NCBI GenBank assembly: GCA_030147305.1
Contig: JASLAE010000030.1
Span: forward strand, 1-15,339
Reading direction: 5' to 3'
DNA from: Cesiribacter sp.
Lineage (GTDB): Bacteria; Bacteroidota; Bacteroidia; Cytophagales; Cyclobacteriaceae
Length of the DNA: 15,339 bases
Shown in pieces: positions 1 through 6,102 of this stretch (positions are counted from its first letter, which is position 1; each line of letters starts with the position of its first letter). The position numbers and the translations under genes are program-made. Under the pieces are notes generated by a model. That model searched no databases, was not told the origin of the DNA, and saw nothing but the letters and a program-made list of their open reading frames with translations.

Positions 1-1
1 C

Positions 2-127
2 TGGGATTACGAAATCGACCGCTGGGGCTTATTCAACCCTCCCGGCATTCACCCCCATGATCATGACCCAGACGATGATCTTCCCTTTGATGATCTGGAC
101 CTGCCTTTTGACGATGATAGAGAATAA
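2..127 (+). CDS. C-terminal end of an unrecognised protein (5' truncated by window edge)
   Basis: An open frame runs from the window edge to a TAA at 125-127, giving 41 residues. It starts WDYEIDRWGLF and ends in a strongly acidic stretch rich in Asp with several His, Pro and Phe residues (pattern DDLPFDDLDLPFDDDRE). The regular D/F/P composition and a terminator directly downstream (140-171) support a real gene end rather than a chance frame. I do not recognise the family. The HDHDPDDD segment could bind metal, but acidic tails are common and this is only a guess. It is the only plus-strand gene left of the insertion sequence. Confidence 0.5.
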   Translation, partial: WDYEIDRWGLFNPPGIHPHDHDPDDDLPFDDLDLPFDDDRE

Positions 128-139
128 CCCAATAAAACC

Positions 140-171
140 AAAAAGCCCAGTGACAACCGTCCGGGACTTTT
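140..171. terminator. Bidirectional hairpin terminator
   Basis: AAAAGCCC at 141-148 pairs with GGG and CTTTT at 163-171, with a single bulged A at 166 and a 14-base loop. The A-run and T-run on the two sides let it work in both directions. It would end the plus-strand gene that stops at 127 and also the minus-strand tRNA-like element at 175-266. Confidence 0.55.
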
Positions 172-174
172 AAC

Positions 175-266
175 GATCCCCGCTGGGATTCGAACTGCCC
201 AGGTCTCGGCAGACCGGCAGCGGTCCGGGACCCATGTACTAAAAATAGTATTGCTGTATCAGCACC
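175..266 (-). pseudogene. tRNA-like element, copy 1 (degenerate, long variable arm)
   Basis: Read on the minus strand, this has parts in tRNA order. First is a D-arm-like hairpin (GCTG-ATA-CAGC), then an anticodon-arm-like TACT/AGTA stem with a T-rich loop. Next is an extra arm containing a perfect hairpin (GGTCT-CGGC-AGACC, plus 202-215), then the T-loop sequence TTCGAAT with CTGGG/CCCAG flanking it, and a 3' end CGGGGATC. No matching 5' acceptor strand is visible and the T-loop spacing is too long for a normal tRNA, so a functional tRNA is unlikely. It is clearly related to the element at 313-388, and a terminator follows it in the same direction. It may be a decayed class II tRNA or a tRNA-derived small RNA. 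Confidence 0.35.
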
Positions 267-276
267 ATAAAAATAG

Positions 277-310
277 AAAAAGCCTCTAAATGAATATCTA
301 GAGGCTTTTT
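277..310. terminator. Strong hairpin terminator
   Basis: AAAAAGCCTCTA at 277-288 pairs perfectly over 12 bases with TAGAGGCTTTTT at 299-310, around a 10-base loop. It starts a few bases past the 3' end of the tRNA-like element at 313-388 on the minus strand, the position expected of a tRNA terminator. It is symmetrical enough to work in both directions. Confidence 0.7.
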
Positions 311-312
311 GT

Positions 313-388
313 GATCCCGGTGGGATTCGAACAGCGCGGCTGCCGCCCATCACCCATACATTAAAAGTATATTATTCTACCAGCTTCT
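313..388 (-). pseudogene. tRNA-like element, copy 2 (Lys-like anticodon loop)
   Basis: On the minus strand this shows a D-loop-like AGCTGGTAGAAT and a five-pair ATATA/TGTAT stem around the loop CTTTTAA. That loop would place anticodon TTT (lysine). An extra arm with hairpin GCGG-CTG-CCGC (plus 336-346) follows, then TTCGAATCCCAC and the 3' end CGGGATCA. The T-stem does not pair well, the extra arm is wrong for a lysine tRNA, and no acceptor 5' strand is visible. The insertion sequence ends only a few bases from the 5' side and may have displaced it. The 352-384 block matches 230-264 of copy 1. It could be a tRNA relic or a tRNA-derived RNA. Confidence 0.35.
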
Positions 389-396
389 TTTGACCC

Positions 397-415
397 GTCC
401 TGAAATAGGTTGACA
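397..415 (+). repeat. Left inverted repeat of the insertion sequence
   Basis: The sequence GTCCTGAAATAGGTTGACA is the exact reverse complement of 1689-1707. It marks the orfB end of the element. The base just outside differs between the two ends (C here, T at the other end on the outward strand). Confidence 0.9.
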
Positions 416-419
416 GGTT

Positions 420-1250
420 TTAAGTTACTAATTGAGACCCTAATCTAGTAAAGGTTAGGGTTTTTTCATGGTGTAGCTGTGCGGGTGTTTTGTAGTTCAG
501 GCTAAGATGTGGTCTTAGATTATTGTAAATCCACACGGACTGATCAATGATTTTTCTTGCTTGCTGAATATCTTTGGGTTTAGTCAAAAGGAACTCTTCT
601 TTTAAGATGCCATTCATTCTTTCAGCCAGTGCATTCTGATAGCAGTCATAGCCATCGGTCATCGAACAAATAATACCTGCTTTTCTGTGCAGACGCTGAT
701 ACTGCTGTGAACAGTATTGCAATCCTCTGTCAGAGTGGTGGATAAGCTTTCCTTTACCTTCTTTTCCCTTCAGGGCCATTGTTAAAGCTTTCTCTACCCC
801 ATCAGTATGCAGGTTCTCGTGCAGGTGATGGCCTACTATTTTTCTGGAGTAAGCATCTGTGATCAGGCTTAGGTAGGTGGTTGATTCTTTGGTGTCTATA
901 TAGGTAATGTCAGCTACCCAGAGCTGCTCCTTTGCTGTTAACTCCAGATCCTTTATCAGGTTGGGATGCTTGTGTAGCCAGTGCTTGGACTGCGTGGTCT
1001 TGGTATAGCTCTTTTTTGGTTTTACCAGCAGGTGTTCTGCTGCAAGAAAGCTAAACAGACCATCTCTGCCCAGCTTTACTCCTTTTACAATAAAATCTCC
1101 CTTGAGTAAATGGTAGAGCTTTCTGGTGCCAAGCCTGGGCATCAGCACTCTTTTCTCTACCACCAACTGCTTTACTTCCTTGAGCTCCTCCATACGATGG
1201 GTCACATACTTTTCTCTTTTGTAGACTCCTTGTCTGGAGATGCCAAGCAA
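420..1250 (-). CDS. IS3-family transposase OrfB (DDE integrase core)
   Basis: This is the catalytic half of the transposase. The open stretch counted from a TTG at 1250 gives 276 residues, with an HTH_21-like segment first and then an rve integrase core. The acidic triad is visible: D114 (in ADITYID), D174 (in HHSDRG) and E210 (in NALAERMNG), with exactly 35 residues between the second Asp and the Glu. The frame stays open upstream of 1250 (reading LSLSQACR before LLGISRQ) and overlaps the end of orfA in the -1 frame. The natural product is therefore probably an OrfAB fusion made by frameshifting at 1316-1322 rather than a protein started at TTG. It cuts and joins the element ends during transposition. 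Confidence 0.92.
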   Translation of the reverse strand: MLGISRQGVYKREKYVTHRMEELKEVKQLVVEKRVLMPRLGTRKLYHLLKGDFIVKGVKLGRDGLFSFLAAEHLLVKPKKSYTKTTQSKHWLHKHPNLIKDLELTAKEQLWVADITYIDTKESTTYLSLITDAYSRKIVGHHLHENLHTDGVEKALTMALKGKEGKGKLIHHSDRGLQYCSQQYQRLHRKAGIICSMTDGYDCYQNALAERMNGILKEEFLLTKPKDIQQARKIIDQSVWIYNNLRPHLSLNYKTPAQLHHEKTLTFTRLGSQLVT

Positions 1251-1270
1251 ACGGCAAGCCTGAGACAGGC

Positions 1271-1672
1271 TCAGCTGCTCTTCTTGCCTGAGTCTTTGTA
1301 TTGCTTGGCTTGAAACTTTTTTCTGACCGGCAGTCCATATTCTTTCTCTACAATATCCACCATGGTCTTGTAGAGAAGACTGCGCTGCTGTTCTTGCTTT
1401 AGAAGCTTCTCAAGCTCCTTTATTCTTTGCTCGGGCGTGGGTTCCTTGTCCTGCATCTGGTATAGCTTAGGTAGTGTCCAGTCTAAGGTACCCAACTTCC
1501 TGAGCCAAACCAATACTGTACTTCTTCCCTGGATACCATACTTTCGCTGGGCCTGCTTATAAGTAAGCTGCCCTTTTTCTACCTCCAATACTACTGCCAG
1601 TTTAAAGGCTAGGCTATAGTCGCGTTGACTCCGCCTTTTCTGCCCTGAGCTTCTCCCTTGGATGTCTTCCAT
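1271..1672 (-). CDS. IS3-family transposase OrfA (HTH and leucine zipper)
   Basis: A 133-residue basic protein starting at ATG (1672), 17 bases inside the right inverted repeat. Residues about 18-60 form a helix-turn-helix (FKLAVVLEVEKGQLTYKQAQ, then KYGI and STVLVWLRK). Residues about 78-115 are a heptad-like helix (RIKELEKLLKQEQQ) suited to the leucine zipper that IS3-family OrfA uses to multimerise. It binds the terminal repeats and, alone, usually limits transposition. Its last 16 codons lie beyond the frameshift heptamer at 1316-1322, so ribosomes either stop at TGA (1271-1273) or slip into orfB. Confidence 0.9.
   Translation of the reverse strand: MEDIQGRSSGQKRRSQRDYSLAFKLAVVLEVEKGQLTYKQAQRKYGIQGRSTVLVWLRKLGTLDWTLPKLYQMQDKEPTPEQRIKELEKLLKQEQQRSLLYKTMVDIVEKEYGLPVRKKFQAKQYKDSGKKSS
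1316..1322 (-). other. Programmed -1 ribosomal frameshift site (A AAA AAG)
   Basis: On the minus strand the orfA frame reads AGA AAA AAG, so the heptamer A AAA AAG is in exactly the register needed for -1 slippage. After slippage the reading is AAA AAA GTT TCA and continues without a stop into orfB. About 20 bases downstream a stem can form (AGAC-tc-AGGC with GCCT-GTCT, loop of about 15), which could stimulate slippage, though the spacing is longer than usual. Confidence 0.85.
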
Positions 1673-1688
1673 TTTTAAGGCTATTTGG

Positions 1689-1707
1689 TGTCAACCTATT
1701 TCAGGAC
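1689..1707 (-). repeat. Right inverted repeat of the insertion sequence
   Basis: The sequence TGTCAACCTATTTCAGGAC is the exact reverse complement of the left end at 397-415. It lies just upstream of the orfA start, so it also overlaps the likely transposase promoter region. Confidence 0.9.
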
Positions 1708-1720
1708 AAGACATCTATAA

Positions 1721-1752
1721 AATAAAAGCCCTGCAAAAATGCAGGGCTTTCT
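1721..1752 (-). terminator. Terminator of the groES-groEL operon
   Basis: AAAGCCCTGC at 1725-1734 pairs perfectly with GCAGGGCTTT at 1741-1750 around a 6-base loop. On the minus strand it is followed by a T-rich run. It sits 25 bases past the groEL stop. The insertion sequence lies immediately beyond it. Confidence 0.85.
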
Positions 1753-1776
1753 TTATATTAAAATATCTGGGAATGA

Positions 1777-3417
1777 TTACATCATGCCGCCCATGCCACC
1801 TGGCATACCACCTGGCATTCCGGCGCCACCGCCTTTTTCATCATCCGGATCGTCTGCTACCACACACTCGGTAGTAAGCAGCAGAGAAGCGATAGAAGCA
1901 GCGTTCTCAAGAGCAAGACGGGTAACCTTGGTTGGGTCAATTACACCGGCAGCAAACATGTTTTCAAACTTGTCTTCGCGGGCATTGTAACCATAATCGC
2001 CTTGTCCTTCGCGTACTTTCTGTATTACTACACTGCCTTCTTTACCAGAGTTGCTAACGATGGTACGCAGCGGAGATTCAAGCGACAGTCGGATGATGTT
2101 CACACCGGTAGCCTGGTCTTCGTTCTCAACCTGCAGGTTTTCCAGTGCTTCTACCGCACGAATAAAGGCGATACCACCACCAGCTACAACACCTTCCTGA
2201 ACAGCGGCACGTGTTGCATGCAGGGCATCATCTACGCGGTCTTTTTTCTCTTTCATTTCTACTTCTGTTGCAGCACCTATATAAAGGATTGCTACACCAC
2301 CGCTTAATTTAGCAAGACGCTCCTGCAGCTTCTCACGGTCATAATCAGAAGTAGTGGTATCCATCTGAGCCTTGATCTGGTTTACACGGCCTTTGATATC
2401 ATCCGGGCTACCAGCACCATTTACGATGGTAGTATTGTCTTTGTCGATGGTAATCTTTTCTGCAGTACCCAGGTATTCCAGGGTTGCATTCTCTAGTTTA
2501 TAACCACGCTCTTCAGAAATAACAGTACCGCCGGTCAGGATGGCAATGTCTTCCAGCATTGCTTTGCGACGATCACCGAAACCAGGCGCTTTAACGGCAG
2601 CGATTTTCAGTGCACCGCGGATCTTGTTAACAACCAGGGTAGCCAGCGCTTCGCCGTCAACATCTTCAGAGATGATCAGTAGCGGCTTGCCTGTTTGTAC
2701 AACCTGCTCCAGGATAGGTAGCAGTTCTTTCATGCTGCTGATCTTTTTGTCATAGATCAGGATGAAAGGGCTGTCCAGCTCAGCAACCATTTTGTCAGCA
2801 TTGGTCACAAAGTAAGGAGATAGATAACCACGGTCAAACTGCATACCTTCAACAGTTTTCACCTCAGTTTCAGTGCCTTTTGCTTCTTCAACGGTAATTA
2901 CACCGTCTTTACCAACTTTGTCCATGGCATCGGCAATCATCTGGCCAATTTCACGATCGTTGTTGGCAGAGATTGTACCTACCTGCGCAATTTCGTTAGA
3001 GCTGCTGATCGCTTTGCTTTGCTGCTTCAGGTGGTTCACAACGGCTTCTACGGCTTTGTCGATACCACGTTTGAGGTCCATTGGATTGGCGCCTGCAGTA
3101 ACGTTTTTAAGACCGTGGGTATAAATGGCCTGAGCAAGTACGGTGGCAGTGGTGGTACCATCACCAGCGTCGTCGGCAGTTTTAGAAGCTACTTCTTTTA
3201 CAAGCTGAGCACCCATATTTTCAATAGGGTCTTTCAGCTCAATTTCTTTTGCAACAGAAACACCATCTTTGGTTACGGTAGGAGCACCGAATTTCTTGTC
3301 GATGATGACATTGCGTCCTTTAGGACCTAAAGTAACTTTAACCGCGTTTGCTAAGGCATCAACACCTTTTTTCAGTTTGTCGCGGGCTTCGATATCGAAA
3401 TTAATTTTCTTAGCCAT
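1777..3417 (-). CDS. groEL: Chaperonin GroEL (60 kDa, Hsp60)
   Basis: This is the ATP-driven folding chaperonin of the cytoplasm: two stacked seven-membered rings that enclose unfolded proteins under a GroES lid. The 546 residues match the family length. Visible marks are TLGPKGRNV (residues 29-37), the nucleotide-binding TKDG with D51 and AGDGTTTATVLA with D86, FGDRRKAMLEDIA in the apical domain, and the Gly/Met-rich C-terminal tail (GGM repeats) that lines the cavity. The ATG at 3417 gives the canonical MAKKI start. It lies 42 bases downstream of groES in the same direction and shares its promoter. No frameshift or missing key residue is seen. Confidence 0.99.
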   Translation of the reverse strand: MAKKINFDIEARDKLKKGVDALANAVKVTLGPKGRNVIIDKKFGAPTVTKDGVSVAKEIELKDPIENMGAQLVKEVASKTADDAGDGTTTATVLAQAIYTHGLKNVTAGANPMDLKRGIDKAVEAVVNHLKQQSKAISSSNEIAQVGTISANNDREIGQMIADAMDKVGKDGVITVEEAKGTETEVKTVEGMQFDRGYLSPYFVTNADKMVAELDSPFILIYDKKISSMKELLPILEQVVQTGKPLLIISEDVDGEALATLVVNKIRGALKIAAVKAPGFGDRRKAMLEDIAILTGGTVISEERGYKLENATLEYLGTAEKITIDKDNTTIVNGAGSPDDIKGRVNQIKAQMDTTTSDYDREKLQERLAKLSGGVAILYIGAATEVEMKEKKDRVDDALHATRAAVQEGVVAGGGIAFIRAVEALENLQVENEDQATGVNIIRLSLESPLRTIVSNSGKEGSVVIQKVREGQGDYGYNAREDKFENMFAAGVIDPTKVTRLALENAASIASLLLTTECVVADDPDDEKGGGAGMPGGMPGGMGGMM

Positions 3418-3459
3418 TTTTCTTAAAAATTTTTGTGAGTAAGGGTAAAAGTATAAGGA

Positions 3460-3738
3460 TTACAGCACTGCATAAATGTCAGATTCACGCATGATCAGGT
3501 AATCTTTACCACTGATGGTGATTTCAGTACCGGAATATTTTCCGTACAACACCTGATCGCCAACTTTAACAGTGAGGGGCTCATCTTTTTTGCCATTACC
3601 TACAGCTACAATACTTCCGCGCTGCGGCTTTTCCTTGGCAGTGTCAGGAATAATGATGCCGGATGCAGTTTTTTCTTCAGCTGCAGCAGGTTCAACTAGC
3701 ACTCTGTCTGCAAGTGGTTTAATGTTCAGGTTAGACAT
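3460..3738 (-). CDS. groES: Co-chaperonin GroES (10 kDa)
   Basis: This is the heptameric lid of GroEL, which caps the ring and controls substrate release. At 92 residues it has the usual length. The conserved N-terminal IKPLADRVLVEP (residues 6-17), a mobile loop around residues 18-34 ending in SGIIIPDTAKEKPQ, and the core VGDQVLYGKYSGTE are visible. It starts at ATG (3738) behind an A/T-rich leader without a clear Shine-Dalgarno sequence, as is common in Bacteroidota. It is first in the groES-groEL operon. No CIRCE operator (TTAGCACTC inverted repeat) is present upstream; a TGTCA/TGACA array lies there instead. Confidence 0.99.
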   Translation of the reverse strand: MSNLNIKPLADRVLVEPAAAEEKTASGIIIPDTAKEKPQRGSIVAVGNGKKDEPLTVKVGDQVLYGKYSGTEITISGKDYLIMRESDIYAVL

Positions 3739-3877
3739 CGTTTATAAAATTTAAATTAGGGTTTAAAAATAACATCTTCTATCCTCCCATGCCTATTGCA
3801 TTTCCTGTGCCAATTGCAAAATTCAGGAGTTTTTTGCCTGTTTTTGCTGATTATTTCATCATAATGGCCGTATAATA

Positions 3878-3928
3878 TGTCATATTCTTCTCACTGCTGA
3901 CAGATAGGCAGTATGTCATTACCTGACA
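3878..3928. promoter_or_regulatory. TGTCA/TGACA array in the groES / 3970-gene divergent region
   Basis: The 231-base divergent intergenic region holds four related 5-mers in alternating orientation: TGTCA at 3878-3882, TGACA at 3898-3902, TGTCA at 3914-3918 and TGACA at 3924-3928. The last two form a clean inverted repeat with a 5-base spacer. Alternating half-sites between divergent promoters suggest a regulator binding region, possibly for heat-shock control of groESL. The function is inferred. I found no TAnnTTTG housekeeping -7 box in front of groES. Confidence 0.4.
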
Positions 3929-3969
3929 GAATTTCGTATCTTATAAGTGTATAGCTAAACCGTTAGTTT

Positions 3970-4689
3970 ATGAAAGGATTGCCCGAAGACTGGCTAACAC
4001 AAGGCCTCATTGATTTTGAATACAAGAAATACCTTTTGCTGGCTTATCTGCAGGAGGTGCAGCTTTCATTTGACCGACAGGCGCTTTATCCTGAAATGGC
4101 AGAGCTGGTGCAGCATTACCGAAGTCTTACAAAACTGAAGGAAAGCAAAAGCCAGTTACAGGAAGCCATGCCTAAAAAGCTGACAGGTGCTGACTGGCAG
4201 CGACTCAGGCTATTTTACGAACAGCTGGTTCAGGATGATGAGCTTATGCTGGAACTGGATGCAATATTGTCATTTTCTATCCCCAGAATTAAAGCTGCAC
4301 TCGATAAGGGTAAAAGCATTTATGAGTATGTAGAATCTCAGGTGTCGCTCAGACCAATAGGCATCTATCCCTTATATGCACGGGAAGGTTATTTGCTTGT
4401 ACAGGAGCGCATGAAGGTAGAGATGAACATTTACCGTTATGAAGTACAGGTCTTTCATCAGGAAGAGGAGCGATTTGGCGGAATAAACCTAGAGTTTCTT
4501 GAAAACCAGCCTCTGACGATTGTTAATACCTGTGAAAAAATAAAACTGGATTTGGTCAGAAAATATCGGGATCTGCCAAATCCTGCCACTTTCTGGTTTA
4601 CCTCCGGTCTTGAGTGCCCACTGGAGGAAACATTACTGCCTGTTGCCAAACGTCAGTTGGTCCGTAAGGTGCTTACCAATGCAGCCTGA
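3970..4689 (+). CDS. Conserved-looking protein of unknown function, divergent from groESL
   Basis: I do not recognise a named family. The 239-residue product starts at ATG (3970) and is probably cytoplasmic: no signal peptide and no membrane segment. It is rich in Leu, Glu and Lys and looks mostly helical in its first half (residues about 15-120). The second half has an aromatic-rich, probably beta-strand segment (IGIYPLYAREGYLLVQ, then MNIYRYEVQVF). It is transcribed away from groES and the two share a 231-base control region, which may mean shared regulation. No gene follows it in the same direction. Codon use looks like the neighbours, so it is probably native rather than recently acquired. 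Confidence 0.85.
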   Translation: MKGLPEDWLTQGLIDFEYKKYLLLAYLQEVQLSFDRQALYPEMAELVQHYRSLTKLKESKSQLQEAMPKKLTGADWQRLRLFYEQLVQDDELMLELDAILSFSIPRIKAALDKGKSIYEYVESQVSLRPIGIYPLYAREGYLLVQERMKVEMNIYRYEVQVFHQEEERFGGINLEFLENQPLTIVNTCEKIKLDLVRKYRDLPNPATFWFTSGLECPLEETLLPVAKRQLVRKVLTNAA

Positions 4690-4782
4690 CCGGTAGCTGT
4701 TTATTATTGGTTTTTATTTTACCCGTTGGGGCTATTCGAGGTCCAGAAAGAAAATAATACAAATTATTAGAACAGTCTTTAA

Positions 4783-4811
4783 ATAAAAAAACCTCTGGGA
4801 TTCCAGAGGTT
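4783..4811 (-). terminator. Terminator of the miaB-to-secG gene cluster
   Basis: AACCTCTGG at 4790-4798 pairs perfectly with CCAGAGGTT at 4803-4811 around a 4-base loop. On the minus strand it is followed by a run of seven T. It lies 25 bases past the secG stop. It could also slow transcripts arriving from the plus-strand gene ending at 4689. Confidence 0.85.
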
Positions 4812-4835
4812 CTATCTTTTTAGTGAAGGTCTTCT

Positions 4836-5222
4836 TTATTGAGCAGAATCTCCTGCTGCTGGGGTAGTTGTTGCAGGGGCACCGGCATCTTGCTGAGCAC
4901 CACCCTCTATACCTTCAAGACCACCACCAGCCGGACCGGGTATTACTGTTTCCTGAGCACGTTCAATGTTAGGGCTTAAAGGGCCTTGCTGCTCACGCTC
5001 GTTGAACACAATGTTGGTTACCAGGCTAAGGGCAAGCAGGGCTATGGCCAAACCCCAGGTAACTTTTTCAAGCAGGTCACTGGTGCGTTTAACACCGATC
5101 ATTTGTGATGCTCCGCCACCACCAAACTGAGAGGATAGTCCGCCACCTTTGCTGTTTTGTGCCAAAACCACCAATACCAATAGAAGGCAGATGATAACGA
5201 TCAAAGTAATAACGAGGGTCAT
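4836..5222 (-). CDS. secG: Protein translocase subunit SecG
   Basis: SecG is the small inner-membrane partner of SecYE that helps SecA-driven export. The 128 residues show two membrane helices (about 3-21 and 55-73) joined by the typical Gly/Ser-rich loop QNSKGGGLSSQFGGGGASQMIG (positions 22-43 or so), which is the family signature. After the second helix there is a low-complexity tail of about 50 residues rich in Gly, Ala, Pro and Thr, longer than in E. coli SecG but common in this phylum. The ATG at 5222 directly abuts the TAG stop of the upstream gene, so translation is probably coupled. It is the last gene before the terminator. Confidence 0.95.
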   Translation of the reverse strand: MTLVITLIVIICLLLVLVVLAQNSKGGGLSSQFGGGGASQMIGVKRTSDLLEKVTWGLAIALLALSLVTNIVFNEREQQGPLSPNIERAQETVIPGPAGGGLEGIEGGAQQDAGAPATTTPAAGDSAQ

Positions 5223-6071
5223 CTAGGATTCTTTTTTAAGCCGTTCAATACAGTCTGCAAAGTAAGCGCTTTTCTGTGGATATTTCAATATTAATTTCTC
5301 GTAAATATCGATCGCCTTTTCATTCTTACCCTGTCGTTCCATGATCAGGGCTAATGTTTCAGTGGCTAAATCCTGTGGTGAGAGCGTGTTTCTTTGAGAA
5401 AGATCATCCACTTCTTCTGCCGGATTGGAAGCCTGTGGCTGTCTGCGTGGCAGGTCGCCAACATTCTGCAGGAAAGAGTCTATCAGGTTTCGCTGTTGCT
5501 GAATGTGCGGATTGTTGAGGTTTAACTGCGCATGCTCTTCTACAATTTGTTTCAGGGTAGGGTGCATGCCTACCAGCGAAGAAGAAGTACTGACAGGTCC
5601 ATGAGGGTCAGCATCTGGGTTATTTTGCAGGTATTTCTGGCTGCGTTTATCCCGCAGCTGCTTCAGGTTTTTCTGCAGTTCTTCAAAGACATCCTTTTTT
5701 ACAAAGGGCGTTTGTTTCTGTGCAGTACCGGACGCTGTCAGTATAAATGATGATCCGGTGGGGGATTCCGGAGTTTCTTCGTTGGTGCCGTTTTCTTCTG
5801 AATGGCTTTTGCTAACGGGGGCTGTTTCAGTTCCCAGTCGAGGCAGTTTATCTTCCATAACCAGGCGTAAAATCTGCCTGTTGGGGGTATATAGGGCAGC
5901 ATTGGCTAAACTCTGGCGGGCGTCAGCATGTTGCTGCATGCTTTTGGCAAGCAGGATCTGCACAACTGTAGCATAGGGATACTGCGCTGCCATTTCAGTA
6001 AGCATAGCAGTTTCCCGGCTGCTCAAACGCTCCGGATAAGTAATGAGTTCAGTTAATTTCTGCCGGTTCAA
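5223..6071 (-). CDS. TPR-containing protein of unknown function between lptE and secG
   Basis: A 282-residue protein with three parts. A helical N-terminal region (about 1-75, with YPYATVVQILLAKS and LANAALYTPNRQIL) resembles a conserved Bacteroidota family found in this gene position. A polar linker (about 76-225) is rich in Ser, Thr, Gln and Asn. A C-terminal tetratricopeptide repeat covers about 238-272 (ALIMERQGKNEKAIDIYEKLILKYP). No signal peptide is seen, so it is probably cytoplasmic. The start is TTG at 6071: an in-frame TAG lies two codons upstream and the next ATG would delete the conserved N-terminus. It sits 31 bases after lptE and touches secG. TPRs bind partner proteins; a role in envelope or secretion work is inferred only from position. 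Confidence 0.85.
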   Translation of the reverse strand: MNRQKLTELITYPERLSSRETAMLTEMAAQYPYATVVQILLAKSMQQHADARQSLANAALYTPNRQILRLVMEDKLPRLGTETAPVSKSHSEENGTNEETPESPTGSSFILTASGTAQKQTPFVKKDVFEELQKNLKQLRDKRSQKYLQNNPDADPHGPVSTSSSLVGMHPTLKQIVEEHAQLNLNNPHIQQQRNLIDSFLQNVGDLPRRQPQASNPAEEVDDLSQRNTLSPQDLATETLALIMERQGKNEKAIDIYEKLILKYPQKSAYFADCIERLKKES

Positions 6072-6102
6072 TCCCTATATTTTTGATGAAGATAAATAAA
6101 AT

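Larger units (their letters stand above)
395..1709 (-). mobile_element. IS3-family insertion sequence
   Basis: About 1.3 kb, bounded by 19-base perfect inverted repeats and carrying two overlapping minus-strand frames (orfA, orfB) linked by a programmed -1 frameshift signal. That is the standard IS3-family plan. The catalytic residues are present and I see no internal stop in either frame, so it looks intact. The outer ends are uncertain by one or two bases: choosing 395-1709 gives a 3-base duplication GAC (392-394 and 1710-1712), a size normal for this family. It lies between the groEL terminator and a tRNA-like element, so it does not break a protein gene. Confidence 0.9.

Noticed and set aside
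33..353. A 106-residue minus-strand open frame
   Set aside because: It runs through both tRNA-like elements and two terminators, and its translation (VRIPPGSQ, FESQRGS) is what tRNA 3' ends give when translated. It is not a protein gene.
175..395. Duplicated tRNA 3' end as att sites of an integrated element
   Set aside because: The two copies are only about 130 bases apart, both are degenerate, and there is no integrase or cargo between them.
1051..1338. Minus-strand open frame inside the insertion sequence
   Set aside because: It overlaps orfA and orfB in the third frame, has no transposase motif and is explained as a shadow of the two real frames.
3739..3969. CIRCE operator or HrcA site in front of groES
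   Set aside because: The TTAGCACTC-N9-GAGTGCTAA inverted repeat is not present in any recognisable form.
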